Assembly: GCA_963720515.1 (NCBI GenBank)
Contig: OY970397.1
Coordinates: 1,240,001 to 1,304,000 of the forward strand
DNA from: G963720515 sp963720515
Lineage (GTDB): Bacteria > Actinomycetota > Thermoleophilia > Gaiellales > Gaiellaceae
DNA length: 64,000 nucleotides
Direction: 5' to 3'
Made by a program: the position numbers and the translations under genes. Under the pieces are notes generated by a model. The model was not told the DNA's origin. It worked only from the letters and a program-made list of their open reading frames with translations, and did not search any database. This document shows, in pieces, positions 27,059-35,181 of this stretch. Each line of letters begins with the position of its first letter. Position 1 is the first letter of the stretch.

Positions 27059-28330
27059 CTACTCGTCCACGTCGACGATGATCCGGCCCGCGCGCTGATG
27101 TGTGAACTGGCTCCCGGCCCAGTCGACGATCGCCTTCGCACGGTCCTCGTTCGTCGGGAGAAGCGCGAGGTGCACGGTCCGCCATGCGAACTGCGCCTTG
27201 TGCCCCTTCATGGTCTTCCCGCCGAGCATCTGTACCACTGCGGCGTTGCGCCCGATCGCGGCCATCGTGCCCTTGTCGCGGTAGGCGAACGGCTTCGTCG
27301 GCTTGCCCGCGACGCGGCGGGAGATGGTCTCCCCCACATGCTCTCCCGACTGGAGCGCGACCGAGCCGAGCTGCGGTAGCACCTGCTCCGTCTTCGAATC
27401 CGTGATCGCCGCGACGTCGCCCACGACGAAGACGCCCGGATAGCCGGGGAGCTCGAGGTCCGCTCCGACGGCGATCCGGTTGCCCCGCTGCAGCTCGATC
27501 CCGAGCGACTGGACGAGACTGTTGCCCTGCAGCCCTGCGCCCCAGACGAGCGTGTGCGCGGAGATCACTTCACCCGTGGAGAGCGTCACGCGCGTCGGCG
27601 ACACCGACTGGACGCGAGCGCCGGTCATCACCTCGACCGTACGCTGCTCGAGCGCGTCCTTCGCATACTTGCGCAGGTTCGGCTTGAACATCGCGAAGAT
27701 CTCGTCGCCGGCCTCGACGAGGATCACACGCGCCTTCTCCTGAGGGAGGCTGCGATAGTCCGTGACGAAGTTCGAGCGGTAGAGCTCCGCGAGCGCTCCC
27801 GCCGTCTCGACGCCGGTAGGCCCGCCCCCCACCACGACGACCGTCAGCGCGCCGTCGTCGACGAGCTCGCTGTCCTTGTCCGCCGCCTCCCAGCGCTCGA
27901 GGACGTGGTTCTTGAGCTTGACCGCGTCGGGAAGCGTGTACATGGGAAACGCGTGCTCGGCGGCGCCTTCCGTCCCGAAGAAGTTCACCTGCGCCCCGAG
28001 GGCGAACACGAGGTAGTCGTAGGCGATCGGCGCGAGACCGTCGAACCGGACGGCTTTGGCGTCGAGGTCGATCGCGGTCACCGGCGCCTTGTGGATCGTG
28101 GCGTTGTCCTGATCCTTGACGAGATCGCGGAGCGAGTGTCCAACGGCCGTCGTCTCGAGCAGCCCCGTCGCGAACTGGTACAGCAACGGCTGGAAGGTGT
28201 GGTAGTCGTGCTTGTCCACGACCACGACCTCGACGTCGGAGTCCTTCAGCTTTTGGGCTGCGCCGATGCCCGCAAACCCGCCACCGAGTATTAGAACCCG
28301 GGGCCCTGGGGGCTCGTGGTCAGCACCCAT
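27059..28330 (-). CDS. ndh: Type II NADH:quinone oxidoreductase (first copy)
   Basis: The 423-residue flavoprotein has the FAD motif VLILGGGFAGIGAAQKL, the quinone-site-like FQPLLYQFATG, an NADH-binding LTVVVVGGGPTGVETAGALAELY, and VFVVGDVAAITD near the C-terminus. It passes electrons from NADH to quinone without proton pumping, at the cytoplasmic face of the membrane. I place the start at ATG 28330, just before the FAD motif. It lies 23 bp before zwf and is the first gene of the string that ends with cydAB. It diverges from a histidine kinase gene. Confidence 0.9.
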   Translation of the reverse strand: MGADHEPPGPRVLILGGGFAGIGAAQKLKDSDVEVVVVDKHDYHTFQPLLYQFATGLLETTAVGHSLRDLVKDQDNATIHKAPVTAIDLDAKAVRFDGLAPIAYDYLVFALGAQVNFFGTEGAAEHAFPMYTLPDAVKLKNHVLERWEAADKDSELVDDGALTVVVVGGGPTGVETAGALAELYRSNFVTDYRSLPQEKARVILVEAGDEIFAMFKPNLRKYAKDALEQRTVEVMTGARVQSVSPTRVTLSTGEVISAHTLVWGAGLQGNSLVQSLGIELQRGNRIAVGADLELPGYPGVFVVGDVAAITDSKTEQVLPQLGSVALQSGEHVGETISRRVAGKPTKPFAYRDKGTMAAIGRNAAVVQMLGGKTMKGHKAQFAWRTVHLALLPTNEDRAKAIVDWAGSQFTHQRAGRIIVDVDE

Positions 28331-28458
28331 CGGTGCGTACCCTCTCACACGCCGTGCGCGTCGTGCACGGGTGTTCACCGGATCGATACCACCGGTGAAC
28401 CTTCTGCCTCCGCAGGGAGGTCGGAGCCGATCCAAAGGCAGAGTTCGGTGTCAGCACG

Positions 28459-30504
28459 GTGGTCACGGGAGCACCACTCCACGAGAATGAAGCCGTGCGG
28501 ACCGCGCCACGTGTGCTTGCCTGGAGCCTGGCGCTCGCTGCTGTCGGCGTGATCGTGGCAGGGCTGGTGCTTGATCGGATCGCCGCCGCACAGCACGTTC
28601 CCGGATCTGGCTCCGTGTGGCTGTACCCGTTGGTGTTCGCGGCGATTTCGGCGCCTGCTGCGGTGGGCGCGTTGATCGCGACGCAACGGCCGCGCAACCC
28701 GATCGGATGGATCCTCGTCGTGGGAGCGCTGTCGCTCGCGGTTGTGCTCGCCGCGTCGTCGTACGCGTGGGTGGCCCTCGAGGCGCATCCGGGGTCGCTT
28801 CCCGGCGGCTCCTGGGCTGCACTCGTGTCTTCGCTGTGGCCGGTCTTCTTCGCCTGGCCGCTGGCGGTTGCCTTCGTGTTCCCCGACGGCCGGCTTCCCT
28901 CGTCGCGGTGGCGCCCATACGCGATCTTCGCCGCCGGCTCGATGGCCCTCCTGATCCTGTTGCTCGTGCTGGCGGAGCAGCTCGAGAGCCCGTTCTCGGA
29001 CGTGCCGAACCCGATCTCTCTTCGGTTGCCGGAGAGTCTCGGCTTTCTGAGGATGGCAGCCTGGTTGGGGATGTTCGCGAGCCTCTTCGTCGGCGCGGCG
29101 GCGATCCGGAGTCGGTACAAGCGCTCCAAGGGAATCGAGCGGCTGCAGATGCTCTGGCTGGCGTACGCGGCGCTTCTGATCCCGTTGGGCGTCGTGTGTT
29201 TTCTCCTCTGGGGCCTCGTGTTCGGCGAGCCCGGCGACGCCGTGCTCGGTTTTCTCCTGGCGATGGAGGCGGCGGTTGCAATCGCGGTCGGTGTCGCCGT
29301 CACGCGCTACCGGCTGTACGAGATCGATCGACTGATCAACCGGACGCTCGTCTACACCCTCGTCACCGCGGGGCTCGGTCTCCTCTATGCCGTCGTCGCG
29401 GTGCCTGCCGGCGTCATCGTCGGCCGAGGGTCGAGCTGGGTGACGGCCTTCGCCGCACTCGTCGCCGCGGCTGCCTTCGGGCCGCTGCGACGCCGCGCTC
29501 AGGCCGCGGTGGACTGGCGCTTCGACCGCCCCCGGTACGAAGGGCTGCGACGCGTGCATGCGTTCATCGACGGCGTCCGCGAGGGCCGGCGAGAGCCGGA
29601 GGAGGTTGGAGCGGTACTCGCCGCCGCCCTTCGCGACCCGAGCGCGGAGCTGCTCTTTCGGCTGCCGGCGAGCGAGGCGTACGCCGATGGCGACGCAAGG
29701 ATCGTCGCCGAACTCCCCGACGACGGGCGGACCGCGACGAAGGTGGAGCATCGAGGGCAGGAGATCGGGCTCCTCCTTCACAAGCGCGCCCTGCTCGCCC
29801 GCCCCGATCTGCTGCACAGCGTTCTCGCCGCGGGGAGCCTCGCGATCGAGGTCGCGCGCCTCCGAGTCGAGGTACGGCTCCAGCTCGCGGAGGTGGAGGA
29901 GTCGAGAGCTCGGGTCGTGGCGGCGGGCTATGAGGAGCGCCGGCGGCTCGAGCGCGATCTTCACGACGGTGCACAGCAGCGGCTCGTCACGCTCGGGATC
30001 GTGCTGCGAAGGCTGCAGCTGTCGCTTCCACGCGAGGCGCGGATCCTCGGCCCGGCACTCGACTCGGCGGTCGACGAGATCGGACGGGCGATCGAAGACC
30101 TGCGTACGATCGCCGCGGGCGTCCGGCCGCCGCGGTTGGACGAGGGTCTCTCCGCGGCTCTCGCCGACCTCGCCCGCGCAGCGCCCATCCCAGTCGATCT
30201 GGAAGCGACGCACGAGCGGCTCCCTCCGCAGATCGAGGCGGCCGCCTACTTCTTCGTCTGCGAGGCGGTTACGAACGCCGTCAAGCACGCGTCTCCGTCG
30301 CACGTCCGCGTGGAAGCGTTGGTGGCGAACGGAGAGCTGAGATTGGTGGTCGCCGACGACGGCGTCGGGGGGGTAACCCTGGCGGACGGCACAGGGCTCA
30401 TGGGTCTGACCGACCGGATCGAGGCCCAGGGCGGGACGCTGCTCATCCACAGCCCTCCGGGCGAGGGAACGCGCATCGAGGCGGAGATTCCGTGCGGATC
30501 GTGA
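28459..30504 (+). CDS. Membrane sensor histidine kinase (HisKA_3/NarL-partner type)
   Basis: The 681-residue protein has about eight to ten N-terminal helices, including GVIVAGLVLDRIAAA, a glycine-rich WILVVGALSLAVVLAASSYAWVAL and SLWPVFFAWPLAVAFVFPDGRLPS. A linker domain follows. The dimerisation and phosphoacceptor box is RRRLERDLHDGAQQRLVTLG with His at about 502. The ATPase domain has CEAVTNAVKHA and DDGVGG...GTGLMGLTDR. It overlaps its response regulator by 13 bp. Both GTG 28459 and GTG 28495 are possible starts. It probably senses a membrane or respiratory signal, given the divergent NDH-2 operon. Confidence 0.9.
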   Translation: MVTGAPLHENEAVRTAPRVLAWSLALAAVGVIVAGLVLDRIAAAQHVPGSGSVWLYPLVFAAISAPAAVGALIATQRPRNPIGWILVVGALSLAVVLAASSYAWVALEAHPGSLPGGSWAALVSSLWPVFFAWPLAVAFVFPDGRLPSSRWRPYAIFAAGSMALLILLLVLAEQLESPFSDVPNPISLRLPESLGFLRMAAWLGMFASLFVGAAAIRSRYKRSKGIERLQMLWLAYAALLIPLGVVCFLLWGLVFGEPGDAVLGFLLAMEAAVAIAVGVAVTRYRLYEIDRLINRTLVYTLVTAGLGLLYAVVAVPAGVIVGRGSSWVTAFAALVAAAAFGPLRRRAQAAVDWRFDRPRYEGLRRVHAFIDGVREGRREPEEVGAVLAAALRDPSAELLFRLPASEAYADGDARIVAELPDDGRTATKVEHRGQEIGLLLHKRALLARPDLLHSVLAAGSLAIEVARLRVEVRLQLAEVEESRARVVAAGYEERRRLERDLHDGAQQRLVTLGIVLRRLQLSLPREARILGPALDSAVDEIGRAIEDLRTIAAGVRPPRLDEGLSAALADLARAAPIPVDLEATHERLPPQIEAAAYFFVCEAVTNAVKHASPSHVRVEALVANGELRLVVADDGVGGVTLADGTGLMGLTDRIEAQGGTLLIHSPPGEGTRIEAEIPCGS

Positions 30505-31142
30505 TCGCGGAGGACACCGTGCTTCTCCGCGAGGGGCTCGCGGGTCTTCTCGAGGATGCCGGTCACGAGGTCGTCGCGCGGGTCGGCGACGCCGAGGCGC
30601 TCCTGGCAGTGGTCGCCGAGCACGAGCCGGATCTCGCCGTCGTCGACGTGCGCATGCCGCCCGACTACGGGGACGAGGGCATGCGTGCCGCCGCCGACAT
30701 CCGCCGGACGCATCCGGGGACCGCCGTTCTCGTGCTGTCGCAGCACGTCGAGACGCGTCATGCGCTCGAACTGGTCGCGACAGGAGGCGGCTTCGGGTAT
30801 CTGCTCAAGCACAGGGTGCTCGACGTCGACGACTTCCTCGACGCCGCGCGACGGGTGAGCGAGGGTGGCTCGGCGCTCGATCCGGAGGTCGTCGCAACGC
30901 TCGTCTCGCCGCAGCGGCACGAGGAGGCGCTTGACGTGTTGACGGCGCGCGAGCAGGAGGTGCTTGCGTTGATGGCGGAGGGACGAACGAACGCAGCGAT
31001 CGCGAAGCGGCTCTGGTTGACGGAGAGAACCGTCGAGACGCACGTCCGTTCCATCCTCGGCAAGCTCGGCCTCCCGATCAGCGGAGATGACCACCGACGA
31101 GTGCTCGCGGTGTTGACCTACCTGCGCGCGTCCACCGTCTGA
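30492..31142 (+). CDS. NarL/LuxR-type response regulator
   Basis: The 216-residue protein has a receiver domain (MRIVIAEDTVLLREGLAGLL, phosphoacceptor Asp in LAVVDVRMPP near residue 55, conserved Lys in YLLKHRV) and a LuxR HTH (LTAREQEVLALMAEG, then AIAKRLWLTERTVETHVRSILGKL). It starts with GTG inside the kinase gene, so the pair is translationally coupled. The targets are unknown. Confidence 0.93.
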   Translation: MRIVIAEDTVLLREGLAGLLEDAGHEVVARVGDAEALLAVVAEHEPDLAVVDVRMPPDYGDEGMRAAADIRRTHPGTAVLVLSQHVETRHALELVATGGGFGYLLKHRVLDVDDFLDAARRVSEGGSALDPEVVATLVSPQRHEEALDVLTAREQEVLALMAEGRTNAAIAKRLWLTERTVETHVRSILGKLGLPISGDDHRRVLAVLTYLRASTV

Positions 31143-31145
31143 GAT

Positions 31146-31163
31146 CTCGGTGCTGGCACCGAG
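31146..31163 (+). terminator. Weak hairpin after the response regulator
   Basis: CTCGGTGC and GCACCGAG (31146-31153 and 31156-31163) can pair across a very short loop 3 bp after the stop codon. The stem is short and has no U-tract. Confidence 0.35.
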
Positions 31164-31255
31164 GGCAGTTCAGTGCCCGTCACGACGACCGTGGGCGGAC
31201 CCCGTCGTAGCGTGCGAGCAACGCGCGAACCAGCGCACGACAAGGAGGTTGGACG

Positions 31256-31939
31256 GTGTCTGCGACAGCGACGGTCGACCAAGGCACGGCAATCCGTGCG
31301 AGAACGGCAGGCGGAAGGCTTGGCCCACTGGCGGGACTTGCCTTTGCCTTCCTCTTCTTCATGGGAACGGCCATGCTGGACCTTCCCCACGGCGTGAGCG
31401 ACGCGAAGATGGTCGCCTGGTGGTCCGACAGCGGTCACCAGCTGACCGCCGTCGTCTCCATGTACCTCTTCGTCCTCGCCGGCCTGTGCTTTCTCGTCTT
31501 CCTGGCCAAGCTTCGGTCTCGCCTGCTCGCGGCCGAGGGCGGAGCCGGTGAACTGACCTCGCTGGTCGTCGCGGCCGGCGCCGTCTTCGTGGCCATGCTC
31601 TTGCTTGCGGCCGCGTCGCGTGGAGGAATCGGCTACGCGATGAAGGGCCCGGGTGACGGCGAACTGCTTCCGGGAGCCGACACGCTTCGCTACTACCCGA
31701 CGATCGGCTACGCGGTGCTCGGCGCCGGCGGTCTCCTCGCCGCCGCGGTCGCGATGGCGACGACCTCCTGGCTGATCTTCAAGACCGCAGTCTTCGGTCG
31801 CTGGCTCGCATGGGTCGGCGTCGCCGCCGCAATTCTGATCGTCGTCGCGAACGTGGCGTTCGCGGGGATGCTCGCGATCCCCGCGATGCTCGTCTGGGCG
31901 TTCGCCACGAGCGTGGCGATGTGGCGAGGAGCGCGGTGA
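31256..31939 (+). CDS. Integral membrane protein of unknown function
   Basis: The 227-residue protein has about five or six helices (LAGLAFAFLFFMGTAML, LTAVVSMYLFVLAGLCFLVFLAKL, LTSLVVAAGAVFVAMLLLAAAS, IGYAVLGAGGLLAAAVAMATT, WVGVAAAILIVVANVAFAGMLAIPAML). A GTG start follows AAGGAGG with suitable spacing. It resembles small DUF4386-like membrane proteins only in layout. No partner gene is obvious. Confidence 0.7.
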   Translation: MSATATVDQGTAIRARTAGGRLGPLAGLAFAFLFFMGTAMLDLPHGVSDAKMVAWWSDSGHQLTAVVSMYLFVLAGLCFLVFLAKLRSRLLAAEGGAGELTSLVVAAGAVFVAMLLLAAASRGGIGYAMKGPGDGELLPGADTLRYYPTIGYAVLGAGGLLAAAVAMATTSWLIFKTAVFGRWLAWVGVAAAILIVVANVAFAGMLAIPAMLVWAFATSVAMWRGAR

Positions 31940-31994
31940 TCGCCGACCTGCCGTTCGTGAGCCAATGGTGGCCCGAACATTGATTCGAGGATTC

Positions 31995-32024
31995 GCGAAA
32001 AGGCCCGTCTTGCGGGCCCTTCGC
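31995..32024 (+). terminator. Imperfect hairpin terminator of the membrane-protein gene
   Basis: GGCCCG/CGGGCC and GCGAA/TTCGC pair on either side of a small internal loop, closing a TCTTG loop, 56 bp past the stop codon. Confidence 0.5.
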
Positions 32025-32107
32025 GCGTCAGAGTCGGATCAGGTTGACGCCGGCCAGCGGGTGGTGGATCTGCTGCATCGCGCCGCCTGTTCTGGCGGGT
32101 TTGCATT

Positions 32108-32141
32108 CCTGGGTCAGGGCCTTGAGGGGCCCTGACCCAGG
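32108..32141. terminator. Strong bidirectional hairpin terminator
   Basis: A perfect 14-bp stem (32108-32121 with 32128-32141) and 6-nt loop. It separates the rightward membrane-protein gene from the end of the leftward lipoprotein gene. Apart from the two hairpins I see nothing in 31940-32200. Confidence 0.8.
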
Positions 32142-32200
32142 TCGGATGCGTCGAGCTCGCGCACTTATTCGTGGTCGCGGGATCCAGACGTTCTCATCCG

Positions 32201-32734
32201 TTAACGGAAGGTGTAGCCGGCACCCGAGCCCGACCCCTGGCCGGAGACCTGGCTTCCCGCCGGAGAGAGGGCGAACCAGCCGCCTCCAAACTGCGTGAGG
32301 CCCTGGCCGTTCGTGTCGCCGGACTTCTGGTCGCCCGCGTAGAGGTAGAGCGGATGGCCGTTGTAGGTGACCTGTGGGTTGCCGTCGGAGCGCGTGGTGG
32401 TTCCGATCAACGAGGCATTCGCTCCGCTGCCGAGTGTGGGCTTGCCGTTCGCCCGGAGCGGCGGCCATGCGGCGGCGCAGGCGCCGGTGCACGCGCTCGT
32501 CGTCCCGGAGTCCTTCAGGAACAAGTAGAGGGTGCGGGCCTGCGAATTGACGAGGATCTTGCCGAGGTTGCTGTCATTGGCAATGCCGATCGTCGCCGGC
32601 TGTCCGCTGGCGGTCTTCGGGGGAGCCGCCTGCGCGCTTGCGCCGCCGCCGCTGCCACAGCCGACGAGGGCTAGCGCCGCGAGCGGTACGACCGCCGCGC
32701 CTGCGAGGAAGGTGAAGGGTCTACTGCGAGTCAT
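32201..32734 (-). CDS. Secreted-repeat lipoprotein (COG4315-like)
   Basis: ATG 32734 behind AAAGGAG gives a 177-residue lipoprotein with lipobox LAALALVGCGSGG. The mature part has two copies of the secreted-repeat motif of unknown function: LGKILVNSQARTLYLFLKDSGTTSACTGACAAAWPPL, and a second ending with VTYNGHPLYLYAGDQKSGDTNGQGLTQFGGGWFALSPAG. A CxxxC pair marks the first repeat. These proteins sit outside the membrane in many actinobacteria and have no established function. The promoter belongs to the shared ACTAGGGA group described at 32799-32845. Confidence 0.85.
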   Translation of the reverse strand: MTRSRPFTFLAGAAVVPLAALALVGCGSGGGASAQAAPPKTASGQPATIGIANDSNLGKILVNSQARTLYLFLKDSGTTSACTGACAAAWPPLRANGKPTLGSGANASLIGTTTRSDGNPQVTYNGHPLYLYAGDQKSGDTNGQGLTQFGGGWFALSPAGSQVSGQGSGSGAGYTFR

Positions 32735-32774
32735 GCTCGCTCCTTTCGTTGAATGTGTAAAACGGGACACGCAG

Positions 32775-32847
32775 CGAGCATGCGGTCGCAGGGAGGCGCT
32801 CGCCTCTAGGAGTCACGGGCGAGATCCCTAGTCGCGCTCCCTAGTCG
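32775..32847 (-). promoter_or_regulatory. ACTAGGGA-type promoter A (lipoprotein gene), part of a conserved 73-bp block
   Basis: Reading leftward, two ACTAGGGA boxes (32845-32838 and 32832-32825) are 13 bp apart. After 16 bp comes TAGAGGCGAG (32808-32799), 65 bp before the ATG at 32734. The whole block is closely similar to 34954-35027 upstream of the hydrolase pair. Confidence 0.6.
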
Positions 32848-33063
32848 ACGCACTCACACGAGCGGCAGCCGCTGACGAAGGCCCAGGGGCGGGCCTTCAT
32901 CCGCAACCTTTCGCGGATGGAAGGCCACCTGCTCGAGCAAGGACGCATCTCGCGTCGGGTGCTCGTGAAGGACTTCGCGGGCTACGAGACCGAGGGCGCC
33001 GGCCGGTACGGATTCAGCGACGAGGACAAGGCCACGCTCCGTGGCCACCTGAGCCTGGCGTAG
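32845..33063 (+). pseudogene. Start-less C-terminal coding fragment, family unknown
   Basis: An open frame ends at TAG 33061-33063 and reads like real protein, with segments AFIRNLSRMEGHLLEQGR, RVLVKDFAGYETEGAGRYG and FSDEDKATLRGHLSLA. It has no credible start; an in-frame stop lies at 32842-32844, inside promoter A. It may be the tail of a gene removed by a rearrangement. From 33064 to 33209 I see nothing. Confidence 0.4.
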
Positions 33064-33209
33064 ACGCAGCGAGCGGCGGGGGGCTCCGGTACGCCGGCCC
33101 CCGGCCGCCTCGCAGATCCTCGACGTCGTGCCGACCGACCTCGACGAAAGCGCGTCTCGCGTAGCCAACCGCACGCCGGGACCGCCTGGGAAACGCGGTG
33201 CGCGGACGC

Positions 33210-33243
33210 AAGAGCCACGCTTCCCTCCGGAAGCGTGGCTCTT
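33210..33243. terminator. Hairpin terminator of the hydrolase pair
   Basis: A perfect 15-bp stem (33210-33224 with 33229-33243) with a CTCC loop lies 39 bp beyond the stop codon of the leftward hydrolase gene. Confidence 0.8.
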
Positions 33244-33282
33244 CGGACACGCGGCAAGTCACGGGCCCGGCTGCGTTTCGGA

Positions 33283-33996
33283 TCAGACGAGCGCTGCTTC
33301 TGCGACCGCCACGGACTCGGCGGCGGCCTTGACGAGCTTTACGACGTCCTCGGGGTGCGACACCATCGCCACGTGGTTGGTCGGGACTTCGACTGTCGTT
33401 GCGCCCATGCGCTTGGCGAACTGCCGCTCGGCGTCAGGGGGGATCGCTTGGTCGCCATCGGCGACCAAGTACCAGGAGGGCAGCGACTTCCAGGCTGGCA
33501 CGCTCATGACCTCGCCGAGGGCCGAACCGGCCAGTGGCTGTTGCACCGCGTACATGACCTTGGCCCTGATCGGGTCGACGTCGGCCGCGAAGTGGTTGAC
33601 GAAGTCGTCCTCCGGCAGCCAGGCGAAGCCTTGCTGGTCGATGTCGAGATGCGCGAGCGCGGGGCTCGGGGGGCCTTGACTCACCAGCGCGCCGATTGAC
33701 TCACCTTCGTCGAGTCCGAACGCTGCGATGTACACGAGACCGACGACGTTAGGCGCGTCCGTCCCGAGCGCCGTCATGATCTGACCGCCGTAGGAGTGAC
33801 CGACGACGATCGTCGGGCCGTCCTGCCGGGCCAGCACTTGACGGAGGCGGACAACGTCGTCTGCGAGCGCCGCCATCGGGAACTGCGGTGCTGTGACGGT
33901 GTAGCCGTCGGCCTGCAGGCGCTCGATAACTGCGCTCCAACTGGATCCGTCGGCCCACGCGCCGTGGACGAGGACGATATTGGGGGAAGCGTTCAT
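33283..33996 (-). CDS. Alpha/beta hydrolase, cytoplasmic
   Basis: The 237-residue protein has VLVHGAWADGSSW (oxyanion HG), the nucleophile elbow VVGHSYGGQIM with Ser near 71, an Asp in WYLVADGDQAIP and a late His in PTNHVAMVSHPEDV. This is a full catalytic triad of the short-chain esterase/lactonase-like type. AAAGGAG precedes ATG 33996. It lies 93 bp after the related signal-peptide hydrolase, probably on the same transcript. The substrate is unknown. Confidence 0.87.
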   Translation of the reverse strand: MNASPNIVLVHGAWADGSSWSAVIERLQADGYTVTAPQFPMAALADDVVRLRQVLARQDGPTIVVGHSYGGQIMTALGTDAPNVVGLVYIAAFGLDEGESIGALVSQGPPSPALAHLDIDQQGFAWLPEDDFVNHFAADVDPIRAKVMYAVQQPLAGSALGEVMSVPAWKSLPSWYLVADGDQAIPPDAERQFAKRMGATTVEVPTNHVAMVSHPEDVVKLVKAAAESVAVAEAALV

Positions 33997-34089
33997 TGCC
34001 GTGCTCCTTTCGGGGTGTGGACAAGCGCTGCTGGTAGTCGATGCCGAGTGTCTGAAGATCGCGCCGTGTCGGGTGGTCCGTTGTCGTCG

Positions 34090-34917
34090 TCATGACGTCG
34101 CCTCTGCGGCCTGCTCGATGACCCTCGCAACCGCGCGCGGGTCGGAGAGCATCGAGAGATGTGGCGCATCGACTTCCGTGATGTGCGCGTCGGCCCGGTT
34201 CGCCATTGCGAGCTGCGAAGCACGCGTGATGGCGTGGTCTTCCGTGCCGATCACGGCCCAGGCGGGGATCGTCGCCCAAGCCGGAACGCCGGACTCCTCG
34301 GTGAACGCGTTCGTTGCGAGCGGACGCTGTGTCGCCGCCAGCGCGGCGCCTTCACGCTCGGGCAGGCCGTTCGCCATGCAGCCGGGGAAGACGCTCGGCT
34401 TGACGTAGGCATCGGCCACACCGGCGGGCGCGCCCGGGATCGGCACGAAGTCGAACACCGTGGGTGGCGGGGCCGCGAAGCACGAGCCGGGCTGGGTCAG
34501 GCTCACGAGCGTGTCATGCTGGGCCGGGATGAACGCGTCGACGTAGACGAGTGCCTTCACCTGGCCGTTGCCGAGCGCGGCGTTGGTGATCACGGCGCCG
34601 CCGTACGAGTGTCCGACGAGAACGATTGGGCCGCTGATCGTCGAGAGGTAGGCGGCGATCGAGGCCGAGTCTGCGGCGAGGCCGCGGAGCGGGTTCGGCG
34701 GCACGGCGACCGTGTAGTCGTCCCGTTGGAGGTCTTGGGTGACCTTGATCCAGCTCGAGCCGTCAGCCCAGGCGCCGTGCACCAGCACGATCGTCGGCCT
34801 GACAGACTGCTTCGCCTTGGACGCAGACGTCCGCGCCCCGGCGGCGGAACCGAAAACCGCGACCAGGGCGGCGGCGACGAGCAGGATGGCGAAGATGCGC
34901 GTCGTGATGGCGCTCAT
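34090..34917 (-). CDS. Alpha/beta hydrolase, exported
   Basis: The 275-residue protein has an N-terminal signal (IFAILLVAAALVAVFGSAAGA) and then a copy of the hydrolase fold also found in the next gene: VLVHGAWADGSSW, VLVGHSYGGAVITNAAL, AVIGTEDHAIT and a late APHLSML. One homologue inside and one outside the cell suggests duplication and relocation. AAGGAGG precedes ATG 34917. Its promoter region belongs to the ACTAGGGA group. Confidence 0.87.
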   Translation of the reverse strand: MSAITTRIFAILLVAAALVAVFGSAAGARTSASKAKQSVRPTIVLVHGAWADGSSWIKVTQDLQRDDYTVAVPPNPLRGLAADSASIAAYLSTISGPIVLVGHSYGGAVITNAALGNGQVKALVYVDAFIPAQHDTLVSLTQPGSCFAAPPPTVFDFVPIPGAPAGVADAYVKPSVFPGCMANGLPEREGAALAATQRPLATNAFTEESGVPAWATIPAWAVIGTEDHAITRASQLAMANRADAHITEVDAPHLSMLSDPRAVARVIEQAAEATS

Positions 34918-34953
34918 TTCTCTTCCTCCTTAGATGGAGATTTGCTTGGGTGA

Positions 34954-35027
34954 CGAGCATGCGGTCGCAGAGCGACGCTCGCGTCTAGGAGTCACGGGCG
35001 AGAGGCCCTAGTCGAGCTCCCTGGTCC
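34954..35027 (-). promoter_or_regulatory. ACTAGGGA-type promoter B (hydrolase pair)
   Basis: Reading leftward, ACCAGGGA (35025-35018) and ACTAGGGC (35012-35005) are 13 bp apart. After 17 bp comes TAGACGCGAG (34987-34978), 61 bp before ATG 34917. The block is closely similar to promoter A over about 73 bp, which is far more than the boxes alone. Confidence 0.6.
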
Positions 35028-35130
35028 GAGTCGTTGCGCCGGGAGACTCCCCGGACAGCTGACGGTCGCCTGGCCCTCACAAGGCATCGACACGCGAGTG
35101 CCGACTTCGGCCCCCAGCTTTAGCGCCCGG

Positions 35131-35143
35131 GTTCTATCCTGGT
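35131..35143 (+). promoter_or_regulatory. Core promoter of the first LAL gene
   Basis: CTATCCTGG with TATCCT (35135-35140) as a possible -10 lies 42 bp before ATG 35182. The same CTATCCTGG occurs 40 bp before the start of the second LAL gene. Confidence 0.45.
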
Positions 35144-35181
35144 TGCCGATGATTCGTCACCTGCTCGGGTGTCGTTGAGCG

